64,000 bases of DNA, taken from Mariannaea sp. PMI_226 (taxonomy: Eukaryota > Ascomycota > Sordariomycetes > Hypocreales > Nectriaceae). Made by a program: the position numbers and the translations under genes. The notes beneath the pieces were generated by a model. The model did not search any database and was not told the DNA's origin. It saw nothing but the letters and a program-made list of their open reading frames with translations. The DNA lies in NCBI GenBank assembly GCA_024336345.1, contig JANFOG010000004.1, forward strand, positions 620,001 to 684,000, in the 5' to 3' direction. Each line of letters begins with the position of its first letter. Within the stretch, counting starts at the first letter, position 1. This document shows, one piece after another, positions 24,371-35,826 of the stretch.

Positions 24371-25429
24371 ATGAAGGATCCATTTTTCCTCCCACCTATT
24401 CCCTGGCTCTCGGAATATGTTCAGCCTTTTGCGGACTACTTCAGCCTTCCCACGCTGCCTTTGCACATTCATGAAGTTCTTTTTTCTGCCTTGGTCTACT
24501 CAGTCATCTACTACCCCATTTCGCCATGGCTTTCTAACTTGCTTGCCCCTGAACACTACTCCAAGCTGCCCCGCAAGCGTCGTCTCAACTGGGATGCCCA
24601 TGTTGTCTCGATGGTACAATGTCTGCTTATCAATGGACTTGCAATTTGGGTCATGTTTACCGACAAGGAACTGAACCAGATGGATGCGGAGGAGCGTGTT
24701 TGGGGATATAGCGGCGCATCTGCTTTCATCCAAGCGTTTGCTGCTGGCTATTTCCTCTGGGACTTGATAATCACAAGCCTCAACTTTGACGTCTTTGGCA
24801 TTGGTACTCTGGCGCATGCCATCGCTGCACTTCTTGTCTATGCTCTAGGATTCGTATGTAACTCACTATCATTTCGCTCCTTCGCATATACTAACAATTC
24901 CTAGCGTCCGTTCGTCAACTACTATGCCTGCGTTTTCATCCTATGGGAACTGTCCACGCCCTTCCTCAATGTTCACTGGTTCATGGACAAGCTCGGTATG
25001 ACTGGCACACGTGCACAGCTGTACAATGGCATTGCACTCCTTTTCACTTTCTTCTCGGCTCGTCTTATCTACGGCACCTATTCATCCGTACAAGTTTTCC
25101 GCGACATCTGGTTTGCCATCAATGCCCATCCGTCACCCGCTAAGCTTGAACTATCGTCTACTATGGCTTTTGCGAACAAGGATACTACCGTGCCCCTGTG
25201 GCTCGGTGCCGCCTATCTCATTGCCAACCTGACCCTCAACAGCCTGAATTTTTACTGGTTCTTCATGATGATTCGGGCAGTTCGCAAACGCTTCGAGCCA
25301 TCCAAGGCGAATGGCAAGAATTCGGATGCAGCAGTGGACGGTCCAGTCACGGAGGTTGGAGTTGATCTCTCTTCAGTCGCATCGGGCGTAGTTAAACCTA
25401 CAATAACTGGACGACGACGAAAGGCATAG
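24371..25429 (+). CDS. TLC-domain multi-pass membrane protein
   Basis: Two exons (24371-24853, 24905-25429) encode 335 aa. There are about six to seven hydrophobic segments, for example EVLFSALVYSVIYYPISPWL, FIQAFAAGYFLWDLIITSL, LLFTFFSARLIYGTYSSVQV and YLIANLTLNSLNFYWFFMMI. The spacing, with NWDAHVVSMVQC after the first segment and a central D-x-x-x-x-x-L-x-x-H region (DVFGIGTLAHAIAALLVY), fits the TRAM/LAG1/CLN8 (TLC) fold of the TMEM56 type rather than ceramide synthase, because the Lag1p double-His motif is absent. Such proteins sit in the ER or plasma membrane and are linked to lipid sensing or transport; the substrate is unknown. The C-terminus is basic (GRRRKA). Confidence 0.85.
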
Positions 25430-26070
25430 AGCACGAGTAATCAGACGAGCTGGTCGCCACTAGTTCACATGCTTCTGACAGGCATGTTACTTTTCCGAGT
25501 CTGGTCGGTTGCTTGGAGGGTTTCTCAAGCCAAGGTTTCACACTAAGTGTGACATAATAAGTTCTATTGTCCCGTCCACCTTTTCTAATTATGTAGGATT
25601 GTGGTTGTTCCAGCACATGTATCAGGCGTTTCCCGGCTATTCTTGATTATTTGAATGCTGTAGCCTCTCTTCACATTGGCAAATGAGACGATATCACTCG
25701 AATTATGTAATTATAGTTTTTTGCGAGGATGTCATGGGACGATCTGGATGAATCTTAACGTATAGACCCCGCGAGACGTGTTTCTTTTATATGGTATGAT
25801 TATTTTCACATTCAATGATCTGAAAGCAAGAGGGGGAGGAGGAGCTATTACGTGTCAAGATAAGGGCAATATTAGAAGAGGCCGATTTAGGCTGGACCTC
25901 AAGAGTCTTTATTAACTTCCCACTTGTCATCTAGATGGGCATACGTGATAAGAACTAGACACGAATGTAAGATATGATGGCACATGTCCAACCAGTTGCC
26001 TAAAAGAGTTGCTACACGCTTGATATCACACATCAACCAACTACAACCAAAGGGTAACGCACAGAACTGG
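25430..26070. other. intergenic region between convergent genes
   Basis: This 641-bp stretch should carry both 3' ends of the TLC gene and SLA1. No gene or repeat is seen. Confidence 0.6.
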
Positions 26071-29000
26071 TTAAAAGCCAAATGGGTTGTCGGGAGCTGC
26101 AGTATTTGTTAGCATGGTTCATAGGCCGGTGAAAATAGATTTGACTCACTTGCTTGCGCCAAGTTGGCCCTTCGCCCTGTTGGTTGAGGCGCGAGCTTCT
26201 TGGTCTCGGCAGTCATGCCGAAACGCACAGCAGGTGCCGGACCAGTCTGTTGGGGTAGAAGGGGGTTGGCTGGGGCCGGGCCGTTGATAGCCCCAAACCC
26301 GGTTGCCTGGGGCTGAATCGTAGGCATTCCTGTCCGCTGAGGTTCCAATGGGGTTGGCAAATAGCTATTGATGCCTCCAGGTGTTGGCTGTTGACCATAC
26401 ATCATCTGTCCTGTGACGAATGAGGGCTGGAAACCGGTAGGCTGAGGTGGCACGGGTGTCATTGAGGTGAACTGACCCGGCGCTGGAGCACCAGTCATCA
26501 TAGATTGCACGAACTGAGCCGATCCGCCTGTTTGGTAGGGGATCATGCCAGGATTTTGGGGCCCAGGATATCCAGTAATCGTAGGTTGAAGGGACTGCAT
26601 TTGTTGCTGCTGTTGGATTTGCTGTTGCTGTTGCTGCATCTGCGCAGCATATTGTTGCTGGAGACGAGCTTGGTTGATTTCGGTGAGGCTTTGTCCTGGT
26701 GGTGCAACCTGTCCCTGCAAGACACCAGTCATTTGAGGGACCAGAGGGGGGGGGAGAATGCACTTGGCTGGGCAGATTGAGGGGCGGACAGTGGTCGCTG
26801 AGGTGGTGGAGGCACCAGAGAGCTCTGATTCTGGATCGTTTGTGGAGGAGCCGGCCGTTGTCGCAACAAAGCTTGAGGCGAGGAATGGTTCCCAAGGGCA
26901 GCTTGCTGGGATTGGTTAACCCCAGAGAAGAAACCCGGACTGGCGCCGACAAGTTGTTGAGTAGGAGCTGCAATGGAGACCGAAGGCTCCAAAGCAGGTT
27001 CGGACTTGATCTGAGGCAGCGGCTCGATCTTGGTGGGTTGAAGAGGTTCCTGAAGCAGGGACAGCTCCTTCATGGACCCAGTCAAACCCTGGGTAGTTGG
27101 TGGCGATGTGACCGGAGGAGGGGATGGAGATTTTGACTTGGGCTCTACTGGAGGTTGATGCTTCGCCGGTTTCACATCCCAAGCATCGTCCTCAAACCCA
27201 GATGCTGACTTGTGTAGGGGGGATGTTTGGGCAATCTTGATTGGGCTAGTGGCTGTAGGGGAGTCGGTGCTGTCCTGCTTAGCCTCTGATTGATCTGGCT
27301 TTGAGAAAGCCTTGGCATCGACCACATCAGCTGTTTGTACTGCTGGAGCTGGCCGACCTTTTCGAGTGTTGTTTCGCAAGGTGCCTCCAGGTCCTGAGAA
27401 TAGACCCCCCGCGGCGCCTTCGCCGTCTGGGCCTGAAGCGCCTTGCTTAGCACCGCGATTGCGCCCATATTTAGCATCCAGAAACCGCATGACTTTGATG
27501 ATATCACCCTCACGTAGGCCCAACGCCCGCAGTGTATTAGCATCGACATCAGATAGCACACTTTCATCCATCGAGTCTTTGATGAAGGCTTGGGCATAAC
27601 GCTCGCAGAGGCCAACTGCAACTTCACAGGAGAGGAAGAACTGGAACCAGTCGTACTCTGGCTTTTTCTCAATCGACGCGCCAGTAGGGACCTCCGGCAT
27701 CCTTTTCCTCTCAGCAGACCTTGCTCGCTTCACATCCGCCAGAGGCCGCTCGTCATCCAAAGAAATACCTGTCAAGTTTTCAACATATTCCAGATCTTCA
27801 CGAGACATCTTGGAGATGGGAACGGCGATTTTGACGCCGTTCATTTTGTGCAGATGAAGCTTGCCATCCTTGAGGCCGAGGAACTGTGCCTCTACGCTGA
27901 ATGATTTCGATCTATCCGTCCAAGTGCGCACTTTGGACGAATCCGGTTCTAGCAATGTCAAGTCAGCGATCGGGCGTAGTTCACTAATAGAACAGGATTG
28001 CTGTTGAAGACTCACTTGCTTTAGGCTTGCCGTTTCCATCGCCTCGTCCATTTTCTCGTCGACGCTGTTGTCCCGAATTACTACCATTCTCTCGCGCCAT
28101 GAGACTGCTACCTCGCTGAGGGAGAGGCATTCCCGGCCCTACCTGCTGCGGTTCTTTACTGGCTCTAATCGCCTCTTTTGTCAACCTGATTTCCTCCAGT
28201 CGATTCTGCTCGACCAACGATCGGCCTGACGATCGGCCTGAATCCCCTGGCGGAGGGGAGACGGTGCCGGTAATCTCAATGTAACTACTTGGGACAACAC
28301 CTTCTTTCCCGTTCTTGAGTCTGCGAACTTGCCACCACTCTTCGCTCTTACTATCGTCCAGGATGATGACCTCGTCACCAATAGCGACCGTCACCTCATC
28401 ATCTCCTTGAGCCATGAAATCGTATTGAACCAGACCCTTCTTTTTCCTGTAACTGGCGGCGCCGGAACCAGAACCAGCCATGATCACTTCACGAAGGCCT
28501 TCAGCTCGTACAGCACCCGCCATCTCGCCCAAGGCGCTGACAATCTCCTCGGCAGTATCTTTAGCGCCAGCATGAAAGTCGACGCTCTTGCTCGGTCGAA
28601 CAAGTTCCATAAAGACATGCTTTCCCTCACGCGAGTAGTGGGTCATACGGTCAGCTGTCCACTCCTGAGAAGGACCATCTGAAGCGTGCTCTGGGGTGAT
28701 GAGAATCGTGCCAGTTAAAAGATTGATGCCAAGAGTTGTCGGCATCTTCTTCTTCTTCCCCATGATTGATATCATTTCATTGATATTATACATATGGAAT
28801 CCTCCGGGCGTTTGAGTGCTGTCTCTAGGATTCTGAATAACCGGGGAGCTAGGCTCATTATACGTCGGGGATGGTGATCGGAGTACTCGAGGCGGACGTG
28901 AAGGTAGTGCAGGGGAGCGAATGGGTTCATCGTCAGATTCAGGTGGTTCTTGGAAGGTGACGGTATTCCGGACAGGTTGAGGTGGCGGCAGCGTCGGCTG

Positions 29001-29610
29001 TTGGGAAGCTTGTCGAGCATGCAAGACGCCGGCAAGAGCAGCGGCAGGATTTGCGGCAGGTGATGCCGACTCAACCGGAGTGTCCGGCTGAGCAGGTTCA
29101 GGTTGTGGTCTCGCTGGCAGCTGCGGAGGAGCTGGTGGTGATGGTGGTGTGGGAGCTTCGTCAGCACCATCAGCTACCTCTATATAGTTGGAGGGGACGA
29201 AGCCATAATCGCCGTCGAGGCCAACTAGGATCCAATCCGGATCTGAGGTATCAAAAACTTCGAGCTGAGCATCCTCAGAGAAGGATAACTCCTCGTCCGT
29301 CTGGCGTGTGTAATCGTAGAGGGCACGGGCACGGCTCAGTGAAGGGGTCTTATGGGGAGGAGCAACGCCGTTAGCGCAACCATCCGCTCAAAGGGGGGAG
29401 GGAAAAGCATACCTCTTCGACATAGTTATTTGGGACAAGGCCGGTAGGCTCATCGTCATCATCTGCGCTGGCTTTCTTTTTGGCCTTCCACCAACCATCA
29501 TCACCTTGCTTGTCCAGAATGTAGAGAAGGTCGCCCTCTGAAATGGCCAGCTCCCCTTCGCCTTGGGGCGCATAGTCGTAGGTGGCCCGGCAAACGCCCA
29601 CGAATCCCAT
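26071..29610 (-). CDS. SLA1: actin-patch endocytosis adaptor SLA1 (one-base frame error)
   Basis: This cytosolic adaptor at cortical actin patches binds NPF(D) cargo signals, Las17/WASP and Pan1-End3. Exons on the minus strand are 29610-29413, 29348-28016, 27948-26150 and 26096-26071. Three SH3 domains are readable: CRATYDYAPQGEGEL..GLVPNNYVEE, RARALYDYTRQTDEEL..GFVPSNYIEVA and LVQYDFMAQGDDEV..GVVPSSYIEI. They are followed by the SHD1 cargo domain (WTDRSKSFSVEAQFLGLKDG), the SAM-like SHD2 (EYDWFQFFLSCEVAVGLCER), a disordered proline-rich part, a Gln-rich stretch and many short P-Q-x-T-G repeats, ending PDNPFGF. The frame breaks in a C9 run at 26746-26754: one added C would restore SAFSPP..LVPQMTG and make the sum of exons divisible by three, about 1118 aa. 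This is probably an assembly or sequencing error, though real loss cannot be excluded. Confidence 0.9.
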
Positions 29611-30660
29611 ATTGGAGAGCAGACTTCGAGAAGCTTCAGGATGGGCGGAAGCTGAAGAGACGACTCAAGAGAGTTCCGCTCCGAGGTGCGGCGAGTCGAG
29701 GTGAGGATAAGTTCTAGATGGAGGGCGTTGCGATGCGAAGTGACGCAGGACAGCGTCCGTCGTTGTCTGAGGAGCGAGTGGACAGGACCACCTTCCGACC
29801 AGAGGAAGGTACGCAGCACACTCCCTAACCCAGGCTGTGTATGTGGCTCCCGCACCAGGGCCGCTATGTGTGAGACGCCTACGCACGTGGCTACTTTACC
29901 AAAAACAGCCAAAAACCAAAATGCGCTAACTCAGTTAGGCCCAACTACAGCAGAGCCCAGAGAAAATGTACTAACGGTTACAAGGTTGCCTATGATTTTA
30001 CACAGCCCTCTATGACATACTGGACCTAAAAGGTCGGCCGGCAGGCATAGGCCGGCGTGCCAATCTTCATAGGTGTTTGATACTCACCATAGCTACTTAC
30101 CTGAGGTACCTATCCACTTCAAGTGCCTCTTGGTCGAGCTACCTACCCTACGGGGTAGCCTGCCTCAGCAGGCAATGCCATGGCTTGAGGGCTCCAATTT
30201 CCGTACACCCCGTATTTCGTCCAAATCTATCTCTTCAAAAGAAGACATGCATGTTGGTTTCCCCAGGTTGACAGACGCGGTGTTGACGGGGAACCAAAGC
30301 CTATGTAGGTTGTTGACACACGAAACCATGAACTCAATAAAACTATATCATCTCAGCAACGTGTTAATACTCACACTAGAGGTAACCAAGCACTCAAGTA
30401 ACACAGCCCATTCAGTTTTTGTTTATTCCCTACGATGATCAAATCAGGTTTACGCCACTCGAAAATAATTGAATAAACAGACCACAAGTGAAGCACCACT
30501 CTGCATTTTTTCCAACCTCATACGTATGGTTCTTCATATTGTGCGAATATTGTCTATTCCTCACAGCCATCTCAGCTACGCCTATTTTTCGCGTCTTTCT
30601 TTATTAAAGGACATTCGCGCGAGTTCTAGAGTGCTTTCTACCGGTAAATCATGCGAGTGC
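29611..30660. promoter_or_regulatory. upstream region of SLA1 and 3' flank of AMP deaminase
   Basis: This 1.05-kb stretch has no supported gene. AGGTACCT-like motifs occur near 30,105. The first part is the likely SLA1 promoter and leader. Confidence 0.5.
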
Positions 30661-33600
30661 TTATAGGGTTTCCGGTCCAAAACTGTCATCAGAGTGCCTA
30701 CCGTCATTCGCCTGACCTAGGTTTCGGGAGCTTCCAGTTCGTTGTCCGCGTGTAAAAACCCCAGGAAATATTCTTGGGTCACTACCTGATAAATGCAAAT
30801 CGGCCATGCCATCACTTGACCACGCCTGCTCCCGGGAGGCTAAGCCGGATGGCGATCCCATTGTTGCAGGCATTGGCAACGCTCCAATACCTGACTGGTC
30901 CCCAAACACTGCGCCTTGTGTTGCAGAGACGGAAAACTCTGCTGGTTTGGCACCCACTTCTGCTGCACTGGCCTCTTGGCCGACATTGAAGTTGACATAC
31001 CGATTTAAACTACAATCCAGGCGTGTTAGTGAATTACGTATCTGGAGGGGGAAAACAAAAAACATTAGCTGGTGACTTACACCTCTCTCTCCTGCATCAA
31101 GGTAAAGTATCTAAATTCTTCCCTACGATCGGGTACGTTCGTCTTAACCATTGCATTTCCCTCTTTGCCAGGCTTATTGCAACCAGGGCCAAGCCACTGC
31201 TCCTTGATGGACAGCTCATAGCCACTCTGCTGAACAGAATTTTTTGCTAGCTCACACATATCCACCGGGCTGAGTTTGTATATCTGTGCAGCCACAGCAT
31301 ACTCCTCAATGAGAGGCTCCTTTGTAAAGGCAAATTGCAAAGGGTCGTCGGTAGAGAGTGATACATTCAGGCCACGCTTGAAATACTGATGGAAAGGGTT
31401 GCGCTCGTAGGCGAGGAATAGTGCGTTGTTACTGAGAGGTGACATGGCAATTCCGATTTGTTCGAGATAGAACACATATTGCAAAAGTGGCACCTTGCGT
31501 AGCAGCAAACCGTGACTAATGCTGTGACAGCACAAAGCTGCAACGGCCAGATGTTCGCTGTCGCCAGCCTCTCCGCAATGGGGCCTCAGGACGAAAGTAT
31601 TGAACCCGCGTTTTTTGCGCCAATGATTCAAAGACACTAAGTTTGAAAACAGATAATAGATCCAATAGCTGTAGGGTGGGTTTTGTTTCGTATCCCACAC
31701 CTTTGGGACGGGGAACTTCTTAAATAATCGACGTTCCACTTTACTCTCATCATCGACACTGTCGAAGCCGATGACTCGCTGAAGAAAAACATGCAGCTTT
31801 GGGTGGCTTGACGGGTCTTTCGTCACCTCAAACAAGGGCTGGAACAAATTCCGAACCACTTGCTCAAAGGTCTCCATGAGGCCACTAGCCTTGTACACAT
31901 CATACAGTCGAGGGATCTGAATGAGCCAGCGGACATTGTGAGAGAACAGCTTGTTGTCGACAACCCACGCAGCCAGCTTGTCCCATTCATCAATCGACTT
32001 GCCGTAGATGGAGATTCGCCACTCTACCATCTGATATTTGCTCGATTCGAGATCCGCAATGACCTCTTTCGTGATTTCAGCCAGGTATCGACCATGAATG
32101 AAATTATCTGTCTTCAGGAAAATGGTGCGGAGACGTGATTCTCCAATGGGATTGTACTTAAGATTGAACTTGTCAAATCGATGGAATGAGTCGGTATGCG
32201 CCTGTGATGGTCAATGTTGCACTCACGGGCTGGGATGTCATCTTTAACTTGAGGATAGATTGGGGCTCACTTACATGCATGTCCAGCGTATCGATACTCA
32301 AATCATATGCAGTCAAGTTGATACTAGAAAATACTTCGGCCAAGGTAAGATGTTTATTGTCACGGAAAAGCACAACTTCGTTGGGAAATTTCTTCATCTT
32401 GCTCTTGATGAAGCGTAGCAGATGCTTTTGGTTCATACATGCCGAATGATGGACGTGAGTGTCCACTTTACGGACGTTGTAGAAGTCTCTGTGAGGTACC
32501 TTCTTGGAATCGGCCGTCTCTTGGTATTCATTCAACAACACATACAAATTGAATTTTCCCTCCAGGTATTGGAGGCGGCGAAAAGCAAAGCTCTTGGTTG
32601 GTCCATCCGACGATATGTTCAGAATGTCGTCCAAATCCATGTAAAACTCCCTAATGGTGGGGACTTGAATGGCGGGGGATTCGGAGTGTTCATCTTGAAA
32701 CACTTGATAGACCCCACTGTCGTCAAGCTTGAATACCATGCCATCATCTGCTGGCAGAGGCAACAAGTCAGTCATTTCGAAATCTTCTCCAATGTCCTGC
32801 CCAGGCTTCCGTCTTCTAATCGGTCGTTTCGCCTTTTGAGAAGTTGGGGAAGAACGCGACTCCGGTTTGCCACCATTCCATTGTCCATGGTCGGGTTGGC
32901 CATTCTGGCCATCAGACGTTTTTCTCCAGGCTGGCTCCGGAGGAGGGGGGTAGATATCCCATTCGGGATCGTCTCTTGGATTGTCATCAGGACCCTGCAA
33001 GGAAAGCGATATGTACTTGCGCCTGACATCTAGGATCCGTTGGATACTCTGACAGATGGTACTCAGTTCAGTTGTAATATGTGGCTCGGTGTCAAAGAGT
33101 CCGCTGCCAGAGAAGACAGGATTGGAACTGTCATGAGCCTTGGCGCCCGGAACCCCTTGACTAGTTCCAGGAGGTGGTAGAAAGGAGTGATCGGATTGGA
33201 GCAAGCTCTGTTGCATATGCATCTTTGTGGCTGCGTCGATGCCGGAGCTGATGTCGAGAGTAGAATCAATCCCCTCTGGACCTGATCCATTGGCGTCTTG
33301 CCGGCGCGGGTCTAGATCCAAAACCAGGGAGTCGGCGCCGTACTCAGTAGGTGGGTGAGACCCTGAAGGAACCAAGGGGCTACCGAGAGGAGTTGGCTGG
33401 GAAGCTGCATGGGCGGCGCTTCTGAGGTCGACCTTGCTTCGATGATAGAATGCCTTGGCGTCTGTTTGGCTCATCTGGCGCTCCGCAACAGGATCATAGA
33501 AGGTGGTTCGTCGAGGAAGGTCTCGGGGCAGCATGCCTTCCTCAAGGCCTTCCTCGTCGCTCTCGTTGGATGAGTCGGCATGATGATGTGGTTCGTGGTG

Positions 33601-33842
33601 CGTTACACTAGTGTCCTGTGGTTCCTCGCCCTCCTCATCCGACCCTCTCCCCTGTATGGCAAGCGATATCGATTCGTCCTTGTCAAGGATGATGTGGCCT
33701 GGGATAGGGCGTACAGTCAGCCGTTAGGAAGGTGACTTAATTGTAATGTTGGTCGGCCAGGGACTCCCCTTCACAAGCCATCGACCTCGAGAGCTCGATT
33801 GCTATTTTCTTGGCGGGTTGAGAGATGCTACATACCTGTCAT
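30661..33842 (-). CDS. AMD1: AMP deaminase
   Basis: This enzyme hydrolyses AMP to IMP and ammonia in the purine nucleotide cycle (cytosol). Exons on the minus strand are 33842-33836, 33698-32275, 32201-31081 and 31009-30661; together they give 966 aa in frame. The zinc-binding and catalytic motifs are intact: [44 protein letters not shown] and [20 protein letters not shown]. The N-terminal third is long, acidic and disordered, as in other fungal AMP deaminases, where it is regulatory. The first coding exon is only 7 nt (ATG ACA G), joined by a 137-bp intron to the sequence continuing [13 protein letters not shown]. The last intron has a clear CTAAC branch site 12 nt from TAG. The C-terminal tail after [15 protein letters not shown] is low complexity. 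Confidence 0.94.
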
Positions 33843-35826
33843 GGTGCTGTCGCGGATCAAAGCAATCAAAGTAGTTTAATTAGCAGTAAATGACTGTTGA
33901 GCGTCGAATTGTTGAGAATTGGAAGGTTAGACCGATAGACGCGGTGGTTGGAGGAGGGAGACCAGAGTCAGGTGGGTATGTTGGGCAGTATAATAATAAT
34001 TCGGTGCGACGTCGGTGAACGCAGCGGGGGAGAGCATCTACTTGGGTAGGCGGAGGGGGAGGGGAATAGATGTTATGTAAGTATGAAGTAAGGCGAGGTA
34101 AGTAGGTAGGTAGCTGTGTGCCGGGACAAGTGATAGGTGTACCCTTACTGGGAAAATTGGAATGAGGGTGACCTAAGTATAACTTTTTTTTTTCCTTTTT
34201 CTAATGGATATTGTTCGAGTAGCAGCTGAATTACCTTGCCGTTTTTTTATCCTACCGTTCTTTTGTTGTCGTGGCGCTCCTCCAGGTTTCCAACTACGTT
34301 AGGAGCCATGTACTGGAGGTTTCAAATCTGGAGAGACTGTGCAGACAATCCAGCCAAAGCAAAATGATGTAATAAAACAATGAATTAGGAGAAGCGGCAT
34401 AAGCAGAGTGGATGTTTTGGGCCCCTGTTGCGGCAGGGAATAGTAGCTAAATCACCATCATGGCTGCATCTTTACCAACTGGGACCTGTCAAGATCAGAG
34501 GCAATGGAATGCTTTCATAAAAAAATGGCCCACTCAGCTGAGGCGGCGGGTTAACTCGACCCGAAGGGAAGACGCTAAATCACTACGCAAAGGTAAGGAG
34601 GTACATCGTCAATGTTCGCCTTGACAAGGTATAGTCAAACTCCCACCAAATGAACCAGAACTTATTCAACTCTTACTAAGGGCATTGGGTGGCTCATAAG
34701 CCACCAAAAAGCAGTTTTTTTTCCCTGCCAGAATTAGTCAGTGCAACACTTATCTTTCAATGCCAACCCAATACTAGCCACGTCCTCTCCCATAAAGGTC
34801 CGGCCCCGTACAACCTCAAGGGGTAGATTAGATCATCAAGCTGGGTGGCGTTCATGGAATGCCTGAGAAGACTGCTTGTTCCCGGATCAATACATTGTTT
34901 CTTGAGATCAGGGATAATCCAATTTCTGGTCTAGAGCCCGCCCTACATTGCGGTGAGAAACCTGGACACAGCATAATGAGAGGATGTGTTCGGTGTTCTC
35001 AAGAGTCTATGATAGAACCTCATATATCTTTCAGAATATAGCTGCGTCCAGGAACCTGGGCTTGTTCATAGAAAGCCAGAACTTCCCTTGCTGCTATATG
35101 TCGCATGTATTCTCCTCGCATAATATGCCCCCCACAGCAAAGAGCTCCGTTGATCGATAGTAGATCGACACCATTTGTCCATATTAACTAATTATACTGT
35201 GATGATATTACGATCCATATCTTGGTATGAATATTACACGTCTTATATTTTTCAGTACTCATATATGTTTCACAAGAGAGAACTCGGTGAAGCGGTGAAC
35301 CGGAAAAACGGAGAGTTCAGGCACAAAAACAACACCAAACCTCCGGACAATTATGCCCATATTCCTCAGAATGCTATGTGCGTCTCCTCCTCGGTCCTCC
35401 TTTCGTGGCTAAAGCGCTTGGAAATCCGCCTCCATAGCTACAAATCACGATGTTGTTGGTATACAGCTAGGTAGCCCAAAAGGGAGCACCAGGCAGCTTG
35501 AGTCTTAGTTGGACTGAGACATGGTAATGGGTCAAGGGCGGGAAGGTATGTTTGAGGCAATTCCCAGAACACATAATAATAACAATAGCTCATGTCAACA
35601 CATAAAGCAGAGGTGACTGAAAAGTTCATGGGTTGTCGAGTGAGCTAATGTGCCATCGTTGTATTTGATTGCAAAATCTATGTTCTTGATTTATTCGTTC
35701 ATTCATTCATCTCTTTGTCTACCAAGCTTCGCATGCCCTCAAGTGCAGACCATTTCCCATCTATCCGTCTAAATAATTGCATTGAAAACAAGGCATTACA
35801 TGATCCTCCTTGTATGATCCCATCTA
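33843..35826. other. intergenic region, no gene seen
   Basis: These 2 kb lie between AMP deaminase (start) and YEA4 (end). They include a purine-rich stretch with a GAGGGGGAGGGGA run near 34,051 and AGTAGGTAGGTAG near 34,100, in the likely AMP deaminase promoter. Short open frames near 34.86-35.5 kb have no coding signals I trust. Confidence 0.55.

Noticed and set aside
26700..26760. An intron spanning the SLA1 C9 run (GTGCAT..TTGCAG)
   Set aside because: Splicing it joins the wrong frame and removes LVPQMTG; a one-base length error fits better.
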